Notes: generated by a model from the sequence alone, not told the origin. A DNA stretch of 64,000 bases from Roseimaritima sediminicola (GCF_009618275.1 NZ_WIAD01000031.1:1-64000), one strand, 5' to 3'. Shown: positions 44,899-53,552, counted from the first letter of the stretch. Numbers and translations are program-made.

Positions 44899-46325
44899 GG
44901 TTTCGATCCTGTTTCCTGACGTTTCGCAAGTCGGTCGAGCACGTTCTTGGTGATCTGGACGACGGCCGGGTCCTGACCCTTCAAGCCGTGCGCCCAGTCC
45001 GTGGTGCCGCTGGTCACGACGGTCCCGCCACGGGTGTAGGTGCCCAGCACGGCAGCCCCCACGCGATCTTTGGGAAAGCGGTCGTACCAGTAGCTGTCTC
45101 CGGGAGCCCAGCGGGCAGGGCAGGTGGCCAGCACGGTGAACGATTCCGGTGTGCCGTCGCGATGCGTCGGGAAAGGCAGGTCGTCCTTCCACTCCAGTTC
45201 GCAACCATCGCACTCATAGCCGACGATGGTGTCTTTCGAGCCGAACTTGTCGTTGCGTTTCAGGTCCGTGCCCTCAAACAGCCAGTGATCCGGACGATGG
45301 ACTTTGAACGCCGCGTCCCCGTCCATGAACTGGCCGTGACTCTTGTGGTAGCCGCCCCACAAAAATCCAACGCCGGTCAATTCATTCTCCGGACGCCCGA
45401 TCAAGTGATGGCTCCACAGCGTACTGAGCAAACCCTGGTCGCCCACGCGGTACAGCGGATCCATGTTGTAGGCCTGCTTCCAACACGTCAGCGCCTGGCC
45501 GTCGTCTTCGCTGCGGACCTGCCAACAACAGGTGTTGCCGCTGAAGAAGGCGACGTTTCCGCCGTCAGAGATGAATTGTTCCAAGTTGTCTCGCATCGCT
45601 GACGACCAGTATTCGTCGTGACCGACGCTCAGCACCAGGTTGTAGTGCTGGAGGATTTCCGGATGGCGTTCCAGATCCAGGTTGACGGCGTAATCGATCT
45701 GGTAGCCGTTGTTTTCGGCCCACTGCACAAAGGGCAGTTCCCAGTTGTTGAACTGGGGATAGATCGGACGCTCAAACGAGACGCGATGCCCCTGCAGGCC
45801 GTCGCGATCGTGGTAGCCGTAAAGGCTGTGCCCGCCCCAGTTGGTGTAGGCGTTGTAGGTGTTGGTCGCCAATTGCAACAGGATCTTGGTGTCCTGCCCC
45901 GGTCGAGCGGAACGGACCACAAACAGGATCGAGGTGCTGGCGGTCTGGTCGTCGCCGGTCAAACGGACCGTGGCGATGTAACAACCGCTTCGCCACTGCT
46001 CGGGGACCGGCATGCTGAAGGCGGCCGGCCAGTCACAACCGTGGGACGAGGCGCGGTCGGGAATCGGGTAGGCCTGGCACGCAATATCGGTCTTCTCGAA
46101 AACCCGTTCGCGCGTTGTTCCCACGCGATCGATGGAAATGGCAACTTCCTCGCCACTGCAAGACAGATGGAATGCGAGTGTGTCCCCGGCGACGCGGCTG
46201 TTCTCATTGACGTATCCGAACACGAAGGGTCCGTCGGGCTGCTTCTGCTCCGCCTGGGCACGGGGTGAGCCGCAGAGGAGGATGGCCAGAGCCAGCAGGA
46301 ACCAAGAGGGTTTTCGAAAGCGCAT
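44895..46325 (-). CDS. Secreted protein with N,N-dimethylformamidase beta-like domain
   Basis: About 476 residues with a signal peptide (MRFRKPSWFLLALAILLCGSPRAQAEQ). After a beta-sandwich segment, the core resembles the large subunit of N,N-dimethylformamidase: TNTYNAYTNWGGHSLYGYHD, LVLSVGHDEYWSSAMRDNLE, GGNVAFFSGNTCCWQVR and TYTRGGTVVTSGTTDWAHGL. Export and the absence of a small subunit argue against true DMF hydrolysis. Start at 46325 rather than 46445, because only the shorter form has a signal peptide. Translationally coupled to the dehydrogenase gene. Confidence 0.85.
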   Translation of the reverse strand: MRFRKPSWFLLALAILLCGSPRAQAEQKQPDGPFVFGYVNENSRVAGDTLAFHLSCSGEEVAISIDRVGTTRERVFEKTDIACQAYPIPDRASSHGCDWPAAFSMPVPEQWRSGCYIATVRLTGDDQTASTSILFVVRSARPGQDTKILLQLATNTYNAYTNWGGHSLYGYHDRDGLQGHRVSFERPIYPQFNNWELPFVQWAENNGYQIDYAVNLDLERHPEILQHYNLVLSVGHDEYWSSAMRDNLEQFISDGGNVAFFSGNTCCWQVRSEDDGQALTCWKQAYNMDPLYRVGDQGLLSTLWSHHLIGRPENELTGVGFLWGGYHKSHGQFMDGDAAFKVHRPDHWLFEGTDLKRNDKFGSKDTIVGYECDGCELEWKDDLPFPTHRDGTPESFTVLATCPARWAPGDSYWYDRFPKDRVGAAVLGTYTRGGTVVTSGTTDWAHGLKGQDPAVVQITKNVLDRLAKRQETGSKP

Positions 46326-46465
46326 CAGGATGCTCGATCTGTGGAGGAGGGAATTTCTGCAGGTGGGATTGACCGCTTTGGTCGGCGGGGTCGCCAGCTT
46401 CGATATTAACACGAAGTCGGGCCGCAGGGGCCGAACATTGACCACTTTGCCAATGCAGTGCGACT

Positions 46466-46496
46466 TTCGTTACACTTCGGACCGTTCGTTACACTT
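46466..46496. promoter_or_regulatory. Two direct 12-bp repeats, candidate operator
   Basis: TTCGTTACACTT occurs at 46466-46477 and again at 46485-46496, with a 19-bp period. They lie about 90 bp upstream of the start at 46581, in the gap between divergent genes. Spacing and identity suggest a binding site for a regulator, possibly the repeat protein encoded immediately downstream. Confidence 0.5.
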
Positions 46497-46580
46497 TAAG
46501 CAGAACGCTCGCCGCGGCAAAATGAAGACTGTGGCGAACAAAGTGATTCGTCTGGTAGTCGGCCTTCGAGAGGGGCAGCG

Positions 46581-48461
46581 ATGCAGAAACAAGCCGTGCT
46601 GTCAGCCATCCGCAAACGACACATCAACCGGCAACCGCTGAATCTGGCCCCGGTCAAACGCGAGCAACCGGAATTGGTCCGCGCGGTGTATGCGGTGGAG
46701 CCGTACTGGGGTTGGAAACAGGCTCTCGAGGACGCGGGGTTATCGTACAAAACAATTCGCATCCACGTTCGCGAGACCGTCCGCTGTCGGCTGTGCGGCA
46801 AAGCGTATCGCATGCTGAACACGCATCTGCTCGCCCATCAGCTGAGCGGCGAAGACTACCGCGAACAGTTTCCAGATGCCGACCTGATCAGCGAAGCGAG
46901 GCGGGCGGCGATGATGGGTCCCAAGGAAACGCCGCCCCCGGGCTGGCTGCCGCACTGGGAACCCTTTCTCTCGCCGGAGTACATCCTGGACCGGATCAAA
47001 GAGTACGCCAATCAAGGCACCTGGATGGAGGCGTCGACGATCGGTGAAATCGATGTCGCACTGATGAGTGCGGTGCATCATCATCTAGGGATCAGCAATT
47101 GGGATCACGCCCTGCGACGCGTCGGTTTGAATCCGGCGGTCTATCGCGGTTGCAGCCGCGCCCAGGATTTCGATCTGGCGGACCTGCAGGCGTTTCTCCA
47201 GCAACGCCACGCCGCCGGTCTGCTTAGCACCGCCGAAGCGGTGCTGGCAGTCCGCGACGAACACGATCGCCGTCCGCGCGTGGTGGCCTGGGCGCTGCAA
47301 CGCTACGGCGACTGGACGGCCGCCCTGGATGCAGCGGGCGTGGACCGGTCGGATCCGCTGTTCGGCGGCGATCGGTACCTGACCAAGGACAGCGTGATCC
47401 GGGACCTGCGGCGCTTGCAGGACGAACTATCGGATTTGCCGCACGTCTCGGTTAGTCGGTTGCCCGATGGTGCGCAATTGAGCGGAGCGGCGTCGCTGTA
47501 CTTTGGCAGTTGGGAAGCGGCCTTGGATGCAGCCGACGTCCCTGCAGATCTGCGTCATCGCATCACCCGTTACGAATCCGCCGAGGAAGTCCTCGCCGGC
47601 ATTGCCCAGCACCGGCGGTACGGCTTCAGTGTCGCCCCGTTGGATGTCTACTTCGGTACGCACAACAATATCCAGCTGTGGAAAGCCGCCTTTCGCTTCT
47701 TTCCCAGTTGGCACGCCGCAGTGGCCAAGGCGGGCGGCACGTCGAGCCAAATCAAACAAGCGTCCAAGACGCCGCTGGGAACCCGCGACGAGGTGCTCGA
47801 CGAACTCCGCCGCCGCAGCGCCGACGTGACGCAGTTGTCCGTGACCACGCTGACCAGTGCCGAAGCGGATAAATACTTGTACCTCATGGCCAGCGGTTTC
47901 TTCGGCGACTGGCAATCCGCGATCCGGGCGATCGGCGTCGATCCCAAGAGCTACAACCAGAAGAACCTCAATCCCCAGCGAAAGTACTTGGACGAAGCCG
48001 ACTTGTTGGAAGAGATTCAGCGGCGACAAAAGGCCGGCGAGCCGCTGCACACTCGCGGCGTAACCGGGGGCCAGCACGTCGACGCACCGCTGCTGTATAC
48101 CGCTCGCAAGCTGTTCGGCAGCTGGGAAGCGGCCATCCGCGCGGCAGGCATCGACTACAACCAGATCGTCCGCAAACACCAAGACTACGAAGCGTTACGC
48201 GACCGCCAGTACAAATCCTACTCAGCGGCCGAAGAGGTAACGGCCGAGCTGCGAAGGCGTCAGGCGGAAGGGTTGCCCTTGAATTCCCGCGCGATGACGC
48301 ATGGCAAAGTCTACGAGCATCGTGATCACGCGCTGTACAAGGCGGCCCGAGAGTTTTTCGGTTCGTGGGACGCAGCCCTAACCCAAGCCGGTATCGATCT
48401 CGATGCCATCCGCCCCGCCTGGGTCACCGGCCGAAACCAACGTCTGGCTTCCCAGGATTAA
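46581..48461 (+). CDS. C2H2-finger protein with tandem homing-endonuclease-associated repeats
   Basis: A 626-residue soluble protein. Residues 69-86 form a finger C-x2-C-x9-H-x3-H (CRLCGKAYRMLNTHLLAH) followed by EDYREQFP, very like the Ros/MucR zinc-finger layout. The rest is about seven modules of 55-65 residues ending in a phrase like YFGSWEAALDAAGV: ends near 182, 254, 320, 386, 453, 525 and 605, plus a partial module near 42-55. The phrase F-G-(S/D)-W-x-x-A-(L/I)-x-x-(A)-G is that of the HNH-associated repeat (HNH_repeat). No HNH or other nuclease motif is present. Probably binds DNA; function unknown. ATG at 46581 follows GAGAGGGGC. Confidence 0.85.
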   Translation: MQKQAVLSAIRKRHINRQPLNLAPVKREQPELVRAVYAVEPYWGWKQALEDAGLSYKTIRIHVRETVRCRLCGKAYRMLNTHLLAHQLSGEDYREQFPDADLISEARRAAMMGPKETPPPGWLPHWEPFLSPEYILDRIKEYANQGTWMEASTIGEIDVALMSAVHHHLGISNWDHALRRVGLNPAVYRGCSRAQDFDLADLQAFLQQRHAAGLLSTAEAVLAVRDEHDRRPRVVAWALQRYGDWTAALDAAGVDRSDPLFGGDRYLTKDSVIRDLRRLQDELSDLPHVSVSRLPDGAQLSGAASLYFGSWEAALDAADVPADLRHRITRYESAEEVLAGIAQHRRYGFSVAPLDVYFGTHNNIQLWKAAFRFFPSWHAAVAKAGGTSSQIKQASKTPLGTRDEVLDELRRRSADVTQLSVTTLTSAEADKYLYLMASGFFGDWQSAIRAIGVDPKSYNQKNLNPQRKYLDEADLLEEIQRRQKAGEPLHTRGVTGGQHVDAPLLYTARKLFGSWEAAIRAAGIDYNQIVRKHQDYEALRDRQYKSYSAAEEVTAELRRRQAEGLPLNSRAMTHGKVYEHRDHALYKAAREFFGSWDAALTQAGIDLDAIRPAWVTGRNQRLASQD

Positions 48462-48463
48462 AC

Positions 48464-48691
48464 GTGGCATAGGCTTCCAGCCCAGTGGCATAGGCTTCCA
48501 GCCTGTGAAAACCCAGTGGCATAGGCTTCCAGCCTGTGAAAACCCAGTGGCATAGGCTTCCAGCCTGTGAAACCCAGTGGCATAGGCTTCCAGCCTGTGA
48601 AAGCCAGTGGCATAGGCTTCCAGCCTGTGAAAACCCAGTGGCATAGGCTTCCAGCCTGTGAAACCCAGTGGCATAGGCTTCCAGCCTGTGA
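48464..48691. repeat. Eight-copy 30-bp tandem hairpin repeat
   Basis: GTGGCATAGGCTTCCAGCC begins at 48464, 48486, 48516, 48547, 48577, 48607, 48638 and 48668, with 30-31 bp spacing except the first (22). Most units continue TGTGAAAACCCA. In RNA, CAUAGGCU and AGCCUGUG pair into an 8-bp stem around UCC. Single copies occur at 41948-41970 (inverted) and 51692-51716. There are no unique spacers, so this is not a CRISPR. Open frames across it in the minus strand read as GFHRLEAYAT repeats and are artefacts. Confidence 0.88.
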
Positions 48692-48989
48692 AGGAAAACG
48701 CCTAAAAAAATTCCCGTCACCGAAGGTTGTCGGCGCCAATTCGCCGTGACACTGAGTACTTGAGCGCTGGACGCCTCTGCAGTGCCGCCGAGCGACGGCC
48801 GAGCTGGCTGCATCGCGACGGTGGTCGTCTCGGCCGCCATGGCTCGCCGGTCCGCCAACCGCCTGCGACGCTACCGCCCGCGCCGCGTGTCGATTTGCCG
48901 CGACCAAACAGCGACGAAACCGAGCTTCCTGGCACCGTGATTGCGGCATATGCCCCGAACTGATCCACCGATTTGGAGGGAAGCACCAC
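48692..48989. other. Non-coding stretch before the hemerythrin remnant
   Basis: About 300 bp between the hairpin array and the gene remnant at 48990. I see no credible gene; the open frames lack recognisable motifs. It may contain decayed 5' sequence of the remnant gene. Confidence 0.4.
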
Positions 48990-49086
48990 ATGTCCACGTC
49001 AAAACGTACGCACTGGGAGGACGCCTCGCTGACCGAACTGTGCAATCATATCGAAACGACGCACCACGTATTCTTGAAGGCAGACC
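48990..49086 (+). pseudogene. Remnant of a hemerythrin/RIC-type di-iron protein gene
   Basis: WEDASLTELCNHIETTHHVF at the start of the frame strongly resembles the entry helix of the hemerythrin domain in ScdA/RIC iron-sulfur repair proteins (a SLTEL-x2-HI-x2-THH pattern). The similarity stops after about 33 residues, and the rest of the frame to 49196 is unrelated sequence overlapping the start of the uracil-DNA glycosylase gene. So only an N-proximal fragment survives. Confidence 0.55.
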
Positions 49087-49173
49087 TACTGTTTCCGCGG
49101 GCGATCGAGATCGAGCGAGCGTGGCACAGTCAGAAGCCTCGGCACAGCCTGCACGCTCCGAGCAGGGACGGAC

Positions 49174-49761
49174 ATGGATCTTCCGGTACTGCTTGAACAG
49201 ATCCGCGAGTGCCGGGAATGCGAGGAACAGCTTCCTGCCGGTCCACGGCCGGTGCTCCAAGCCGCCGCGGGAGCCAAGATTCTCGTCATCGGTCAGGCGC
49301 CCGGGCGCCGCGTGCACCAGTCGGGGATCCCCTGGGACGATGCCAGCGGGGCTCGCCTGCGAGACTGGACGGGCCTGAACCATGATACGTTCTATGACCC
49401 GGACTTCGTCGCCATCATGCCGATGGGATTCTGCTATCCCGGCCGCGGCACCTCGGGCGATCTTCCTCCGCGAAAAGAATGCGCACGGCTGTGGCACGCG
49501 TCCTTGCTCGAACGGTTGCCGGCGGTTGAGCTGACGCTGCTGATCGGCACTTACGCACAAACGCATTATCTGCCCGAGGGTCGCCGCCGCACGTTGACCG
49601 AGAACGTCGCGGCCTGGCGTGATTTTGCGCCCGCCCTTTTTCCGCTGCCCCATCCGAGTCCGCGAAACAACGGCTGGTTGAAGCACAATCCTTGGTTCGT
49701 CCGCGATCTGTTGCCGGCGCTGCGGCAGCGAATCGCCGGCCTACTGGCCTCCTCGGGATGA
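49174..49761 (+). CDS. Uracil-DNA glycosylase superfamily protein, 4Fe-4S type
   Basis: A 195-residue protein. Motif 1 is IGQAPGRRVHQSGIPWDD (39-56), motif 2 LPHPSPRNN (about 158-166). Four cysteines sit as in family 4/5 iron-sulfur uracil-DNA glycosylases: C13-x2-C16 at the N-terminus and C87-x15-C103. The GQAPG first motif replaces the GExPG of classical family 4, so substrate preference is uncertain. It would remove uracil or a related base from DNA. ATG at 49174, overlapping the frame of the upstream remnant. Confidence 0.85.
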   Translation: MDLPVLLEQIRECRECEEQLPAGPRPVLQAAAGAKILVIGQAPGRRVHQSGIPWDDASGARLRDWTGLNHDTFYDPDFVAIMPMGFCYPGRGTSGDLPPRKECARLWHASLLERLPAVELTLLIGTYAQTHYLPEGRRRTLTENVAAWRDFAPALFPLPHPSPRNNGWLKHNPWFVRDLLPALRQRIAGLLASSG

Positions 49762-49795
49762 TTAGCCTGCTGGCCTCCTCGGGTTGATTACACGC

Positions 49796-50149
49796 TCACT
49801 GCGATGAGCCGTCCGCATCCTCGTCGGCCAGCTTTTCGAGAGCCAGCGCCGAATGGGCGTAAGCCGCTCCGGCGCGCATTTCGGCCGCGACCCAGATCGC
49901 TTCCATGATCTCCTCGGCGTCGGCGCCACTTTGCAGAGCACCTTTGGTGTGACCCTTGATGCAGTAGGGACACTGGGTCACATGGGCGACGGCGACGGCG
50001 ATCAGCTGTTTGGTTTTGGCCGGCAGCGCTCCGTCCGCGAACACGGCTTTGCTGAACGCTTTGAAGGCTTCGGTTTGGTTCGGCGTCAAGCGTTTGCGCT
50101 TCGCACCGTGCTGTGGGTTTGGCTGGGGATAGACGCTTTCATCCGACAT
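49796..50149 (-). CDS. Carboxymuconolactone decarboxylase/AhpD-like protein
   Basis: A 117-residue CMD-fold protein with the redox motif C60-PY-C63-x3-H67 (QCPYCIKGH) and helices ALPAKTKQLIAVAVAHVT and AEEIMEAIWVAAEMRAGAAY. AhpD-like proteins act as small peroxidase or thiol reductants, typically as oligomers. Its start overlaps the end of the DUF488 gene by 11 bp, so the two are coupled. Confidence 0.9.
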   Translation of the reverse strand: MSDESVYPQPNPQHGAKRKRLTPNQTEAFKAFSKAVFADGALPAKTKQLIAVAVAHVTQCPYCIKGHTKGALQSGADAEEIMEAIWVAAEMRAGAAYAHSALALEKLADEDADGSSQ

Positions 50150-50519
50150 CGTGTTTCTCGATCCATTCTTTAAGGGCGACGGCTTGGTTGTGTTCTTCGT
50201 CTTTGGTTCCGTAGATCAAAAGGACTGTGCGTTTGCCGGCCTCCTCGATCATCTCGGACACTTGATCGCCGACGTCGTCGAGTTCCTTGAAATACCGCTC
50301 GCGGAATTCGTCCCATTTCTCCGGATCGTGGTCGAACCACTGACGAAGCTCCTCGCTGGGGGCGAGCTCCTTGGGCCAAGCGTCGACCGACAGGTCCTCC
50401 TTCTTCACGCCGCGCGGCCACACGCGATCGATCAAGACGCGGTAGTGACGGTTGTCCTGCGGGATGTCGTCGTAGGCGCGGACGAGTTCGAGCTCGGTTT
50501 TCTGCTTACGTTTACTCAT
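50139..50519 (-). CDS. DUF488 family protein
   Basis: A 126-residue protein with the DUF488 signature RVLIDRVWPRGVKKEDL near the N-terminus, then LAPSEELRQWFDHDPEKW and TVLLIYGTKDEEHNQAVAL. The family is widespread and its function unknown. First gene of a two-gene unit with the AhpD-like gene. Confidence 0.9.
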   Translation of the reverse strand: MSKRKQKTELELVRAYDDIPQDNRHYRVLIDRVWPRGVKKEDLSVDAWPKELAPSEELRQWFDHDPEKWDEFRERYFKELDDVGDQVSEMIEEAGKRTVLLIYGTKDEEHNQAVALKEWIEKHDVG

Positions 50520-50680
50520 GCGGATGGCTTGCGGAACGCGGCGTTGACGGATGCGACGCTGTCGCGGGAACCGCCGAAATTTGCTGCACTTCGCATGCCA
50601 ATCACCTGCCGCCGAGGACCGTCTGCAGCATGCCCTTGCCAGCGTCCTGTTCGGGCTTCACCATTTCGGTAACAGCCGGA

Positions 50681-50708
50681 ACAAGACAATATCAACAAGA
50701 CAATATCG
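50681..50708. repeat. Tandem 14-mer upstream of the epimerase gene
   Basis: ACAAGACAATATCA (50681-50694) is followed directly by ACAAGACAATATCG (50695-50708), ending 27 bp before the ATG at 50736. It could be a regulator site or simply a local duplication; AATATC may also overlap a promoter. Confidence 0.5.
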
Positions 50709-50735
50709 ATGACGCCAAACGCAAGGGAGCGAACA

Positions 50736-51632
50736 ATGAAGATTGCACTGACCGGGGCGACGGGTTTTATTGGTCACTACTTGGCCGAACATCTCGTCAG
50801 CCAGGGACACTCCCTCCGGTGCTGGTATCGGCCGTCGAGCGATCGCAGCGGCCTGCAGCATCTGGACGATATCGACTGGGTCGAAGGCGAGCTGGACGAG
50901 TCCGCGGATTCGCAGCGGTTGGTCGAGGGTTGTGAAGCCGTCGTGCATGCCGCGCTGTACCGACCGGGCAAGGGCTTTGGCGGCGCCGAGGGCGACGTCG
51001 TGGAGTTCGTCGACAAGAACGTGCTGGGCACATTGAAGTTGATCGAAGCGGCTCGCGCGGCCGGGGTAGGGCGGTTTGTGTGTTTCTCCACCTGCGCCGT
51101 GCACGACAAAATCCTCACCGACCGGCCCCTGGACGAAACCCATCCGCTGTGGGCCAAGTCCCACTACGGTGCCCACAAAGCAGCCATCGAAAAGTTCGTG
51201 CACAGCTACGGCCTGGGCGAGGGCTACCCGATCTGTGCGCTGCGGCCCACCGGCGTCTATGGGACGGCCTCGCCGGCGGAACGCAGCAAGTGGTACGACT
51301 TGGTGGCCGCGGTCGTGCGCGGCGAACCGGTCGATTGCAGCGGCGGCGGCAAGGAAGTCCACGCGGCCGATGTGGCTCGTGCGGCCGGGTTGTTGCTGAC
51401 GGCCGACGGGATCACCGGCGAAGCGTTCAACTGCTACGACCGCTACGTCTCGCAGTACGAGGTCGCCCAAATCGCCAAAGAGCTGAGCGGAAGCAGCAGT
51501 GAGATTCGCGGCGAACCCAAACAACCCAAGCACCAGATCGCGGTCGACAAAATCCAATCGCTGGGGATGCGGTTCGGCGGCGAAGAACGCCTGCGCCAAA
51601 CCATCGCCGAACTGGTCGACCACGCCAAATAA
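50736..51632 (+). CDS. NAD(P)-dependent epimerase/dehydratase (extended SDR)
   Basis: A 298-residue extended short-chain dehydrogenase. Nucleotide-binding motif TGATGFIG at the N-terminus; catalytic Ser in CFSTCAVH with a downstream YGAHK, where Tyr and Lys of the Y-x3-K motif are present; PTGVYG follows. Such enzymes modify nucleotide sugars or reduce sugar-like substrates. ATG at 50736 is preceded by AAGGGAG; the frame upstream to 50709 is unlikely to be used. Confidence 0.92.
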   Translation: MKIALTGATGFIGHYLAEHLVSQGHSLRCWYRPSSDRSGLQHLDDIDWVEGELDESADSQRLVEGCEAVVHAALYRPGKGFGGAEGDVVEFVDKNVLGTLKLIEAARAAGVGRFVCFSTCAVHDKILTDRPLDETHPLWAKSHYGAHKAAIEKFVHSYGLGEGYPICALRPTGVYGTASPAERSKWYDLVAAVVRGEPVDCSGGGKEVHAADVARAAGLLLTADGITGEAFNCYDRYVSQYEVAQIAKELSGSSSEIRGEPKQPKHQIAVDKIQSLGMRFGGEERLRQTIAELVDHAK

Positions 51633-52040
51633 GTCCGCCCCGCCAGATACGTCGACCCTGCCGCACCTATGCCGCCCAGCGGGCTGAGCCAGTGGCATAG
51701 GCTTCCAGCCCGTGGTGTTAAGGAGCCGTGCTGGGTGTTGGAACCGGCTGGGCTGCGGCCGGATCGATCGGGATGAGACCCGAGGCTCGCGCCTACGGCT
51801 AATTGGGTTACCGTCGCCGCCAGCCCGAAGGGCGACACAGCCCCTGCCGGGGACGTGAGTCCCCGGTTGCCAGCCCCCCCAAAGAATCTCAAGCCCCGGA
51901 GGGGCGACACAGCGGCCCGCCTGCGGAGCGACTATACTTTGGGCTCCCACCGAAACCATCTCCCCGGCCTTTGCTAAGCCTCGAGCAGGCTTCGTCGCTG
52001 GCCGAGCCGGCCCCTACCTCGTTTTTGCCCGGAGTCCACC
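51633..52040. repeat. Intergenic stretch with several dispersed elements
   Basis: About 400 bp without a gene. It contains one GTGGCATAGGCTTCCAGCC copy (51692), a CGAGGCTCGCGCCTACGG element (about 51780), the hairpin CCGGGGACGTGAGTCCCCGG (about 51849-51868), and two near-copies of GGGCGACACAGC (about 51829 and 51901). It looks like a landing place for the same families of small repeats seen elsewhere in the window. Confidence 0.6.
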
Positions 52041-53405
52041 GTGCCTCGTACCAAGCACCGTTCCCAGAATCTCGACCGCCGACAGTTTCTCGTGGCCGGC
52101 GGCGTCGCCTCCGCAGCGGCCCTGACGATGCACCGGCCGGCCCTGGCGGCCGCCAATGACCGCATGCGGGTCGCCTTCATCGGCGTCGGCGGTCGCGGCG
52201 GCGCGAACCTGGCGGCGATCACCGGCACCGGGGCGGTCGATGTGGCGGCCATCTGCGACATCGACTCGCGAACCCTGGGCCGGATCGGTGAAGCCTTTCC
52301 GAAAGCCAAGCGGTTCAGCGACTTTCGTAAACTGTACGACGAACTCGGCAACGATATCGATGCGGCGGTGGTCAGCACCACCGAACACACGCACGCCTAC
52401 GCCACCATGCCGGCCCTGCAGCTGGGCAAGCATGTGTACTGCGAAAAACCGCTGGCCTACAACGTCGACGAAACGCGTCGCATCACCGAAGCCGCTGCCG
52501 AGGCCGGTGTGGTCACCCAGATGGGCACCCAGATCCACGCCGGCAACAACTACCACCGCGTGGTGGAACTGATCCAGTCCGGCGCGATCGGCGACGTGCG
52601 CGAAGCCCATGTGTGGGTCTCCCGCGCCTGGGGCCTGCAGACGCAGGCCGAAGCGACCGCTCACAAAGACCGCCTGTACGTCGCCGCCCGGCCCGAGCAA
52701 GCGATGACGCCGCCGGACTACCTGGACTGGGACCTGTGGCTGGGTCCGGCGCCGTATCGGCCCTACCACGACGTGTATTTCCCAGGCCCCAACTGGTATC
52801 GCTGGTGGGACTTCGCCAATGGCACGATGAGCGACTTGGGCAGCCACTGGAACGACTTGCCCTACTGGGCGCTGCAGCTCGACGCACCGCGAACGGTCGA
52901 AGCCTTTGGGATCCCGCCGCATCCGGAGATCGCCCCGGCTTCGATGACCGCGGTCTACGAGTACGGAGCTCGCGGCGACCTGCCACCGGTGAAGATGAGT
53001 TGGTACCAGGGCACCCATAAACCGCAGATCTGGACCGATGGCGGGATCCCACAGTGGGGCAGCGGCGTGCTGTTCGTGGGCAGCCGAGGCATGCTGCTGT
53101 CGGACTACGGCAAACACGTGTTGCTGCCCGAAGACAAGTTTGTCGACTTCCAGCCACCCGAGCCATTTGTTCCCGATTCGCCCGGACACCACAAGGAATG
53201 GGTGCTTGCTTGCGGCGGCGAAGGCCAGACGGCCAGCCCGTTCTCTTACGCCGGCCCGCTGACCGAGGCCAATCACTTGGGCAACGTGGCTTACCGCGTC
53301 GGCAAGAAAATCCATTGGGACGCGGCCAAGATGGAATGCACCGGCTGTCCCGAAGCGGAACCCTTCCTGCGCCGCGAACCGCGCGAAGGCTGGTCGTTGG
53401 GCTAG
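52041..53405 (+). CDS. Tat-exported Gfo/Idh/MocA family oxidoreductase
   Basis: A 454-residue protein. Twin-arginine signal [17 protein letters not shown]; Rossmann fold [20 protein letters not shown] with the conserved Lys; C-terminal alpha/beta domain with [12 protein letters not shown] and [14 protein letters not shown] (the conserved His). Planctomycete genomes carry many such exported oxidoreductases, assumed to act on sugars. Start is a GTG at 52041. Followed by the esterase gene after about 150 bp on the same strand. Confidence 0.93.
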   Translation: MPRTKHRSQNLDRRQFLVAGGVASAAALTMHRPALAAANDRMRVAFIGVGGRGGANLAAITGTGAVDVAAICDIDSRTLGRIGEAFPKAKRFSDFRKLYDELGNDIDAAVVSTTEHTHAYATMPALQLGKHVYCEKPLAYNVDETRRITEAAAEAGVVTQMGTQIHAGNNYHRVVELIQSGAIGDVREAHVWVSRAWGLQTQAEATAHKDRLYVAARPEQAMTPPDYLDWDLWLGPAPYRPYHDVYFPGPNWYRWWDFANGTMSDLGSHWNDLPYWALQLDAPRTVEAFGIPPHPEIAPASMTAVYEYGARGDLPPVKMSWYQGTHKPQIWTDGGIPQWGSGVLFVGSRGMLLSDYGKHVLLPEDKFVDFQPPEPFVPDSPGHHKEWVLACGGEGQTASPFSYAGPLTEANHLGNVAYRVGKKIHWDAAKMECTGCPEAEPFLRREPREGWSLG

Positions 53406-53434
53406 CCCGAGCCGATACTCGTACCGCGTTCGAC

Positions 53435-53500
53435 GGGCGGGAGCGTAGCCAGCGTGGTGTGGTTCCCATAAAGACACCTCGCTCGTTCCCGCCGATAGCT
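53435..53500. repeat. Imperfect inverted repeat downstream of the oxidoreductase gene
   Basis: GGGCGGGAGCG (about 53435) and CGTTCCCGCC (about 53484) form an imperfect inverted repeat with GTGGTG in the loop region; possibly a terminator or a dispersed element. Confidence 0.35.
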
Positions 53501-53552
53501 TTTGTCGGCAGTTCTTGTCGACTTTTGCGAGTCTTCTTTTTTGAGGTTTCGA

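Noticed and set aside
43330-44919. 529-residue plus-strand open frame opposite the PVC dehydrogenase
   Set aside because: Antisense shadow of a gene with clear haem and HEAT domains.
48464-48691. CRISPR array
   Set aside because: Repeats are contiguous with no unique spacers, and no cas genes are in the window.
48378-49045. Minus-strand open frames reading repeated GFHRLEAYAT peptides
   Set aside because: They are translations of the eight-copy 30-bp non-coding hairpin array; there is no start signal and no family.
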